DNA of 64,000 nt from Phocaeicola massiliensis B84634 = Timone 84634 = DSM 17679 = JCM 13223 (GTDB lineage: Bacteria > Bacteroidota > Bacteroidia > Bacteroidales > Bacteroidaceae): positions 519,043 to 583,042 of the forward strand of contig NZ_KB905473.1 in the NCBI RefSeq assembly GCF_000382445.1, read 5' to 3'. The notes under the pieces are model-generated. The model was not told the DNA's origin. It searched no databases and was given only the letters and a program-made list of their open reading frames with translations. The position numbers and the translations under genes are program-made. Below are positions 63,934 through 64,000 of this stretch, piece by piece; position 1 is the stretch's first letter; the number at the start of each line of letters is the position of its first letter.

Positions 63934-64000
63934 GCCATAAATTTGGAATTCTATCATTATAAATTGTTTTTTTTCTCTTCTCGTGAATGGAGAGGGATTT

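Overview
The window is chromosomal DNA of a gut Bacteroides-type bacterium (Bacteroidota). This rests on a SusC/SusD pair with a hybrid two-component regulator, many lipoproteins with acidic residues after the lipid cysteine, promoters of the TAnnTTTG (-7) type, a GNENYALAA tmRNA tag, BACON domains, a NuoCD fusion without NuoEFG, and IS1380/IS1182-type insertion sequences. The species cannot be fixed from the sequence alone.

Layout. 1-900: end of an rRNA operon (23S 3' part, 5S, terminator). 1-15 kb: a small polysaccharide-utilisation locus with a GH105/heparinase-II/III-like fusion enzyme, SusC and SusD. Its convergent hybrid two-component regulator is split by a complete IS1380-family element with 15-bp terminal repeats and a 5-bp target duplication. 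Removing the element restores a 1341-codon frame. 15.3-18.6 kb: a C10 (streptopain-like) protease followed by a BACON-repeat lipoprotein. 19-26.9 kb: an Omp85-like barrel protein, CysQ, an SLC13 permease, CysC, CysD, CysN and a PAPS-dependent sulfotransferase. Together these take up and activate sulfate, use PAPS and recycle PAP. The gene set matches the Bacteroides steroid-sulfonation cluster as I remember it. The 3' end of the sulfotransferase gene carries a 357-bp insertion between 15-bp direct repeats. 27-29.5 kb: an IS1182-like transposase, palindromic repeats and tmRNA (ssrA).

29.7-41.9 kb: a carbohydrate island without SusC/D (GH3, lactonase-like lipoprotein, GH130 mannosylglucose phosphorylase, endo/exonuclease/phosphatase-fold protein, DUF4874/DUF4832-like lipoprotein, GH31, sodium:solute symporter). 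Facing it are guanine deaminase and mannose-6-phosphate isomerase, which could feed the mannose product into glycolysis. 43.5-49.1 kb: a TonB-dependent receptor with a beta-helix lipoprotein, then a threonine aldolase. 49.4-53 kb: the most striking region. A 213-bp segment bounded by 26-bp inverted repeats carries a promoter that points away from an AraC-type HTH gene and a large S-layer-like lipoprotein gene. It looks like a phase-variable invertible promoter, drawn here in the OFF orientation. 53.7-63.4 kb: the nuo operon (A, B, CD, H, I, J, K, L, M, N), followed by a small secreted protein of unknown function.

A dispersed repeat of about 150 bp with GTGTCAAAAC-type ends occurs four times, always where genes converge (9.2, 26.9, 41.9 and 53.5 kb). 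It may act as a mobile or terminator-like element.
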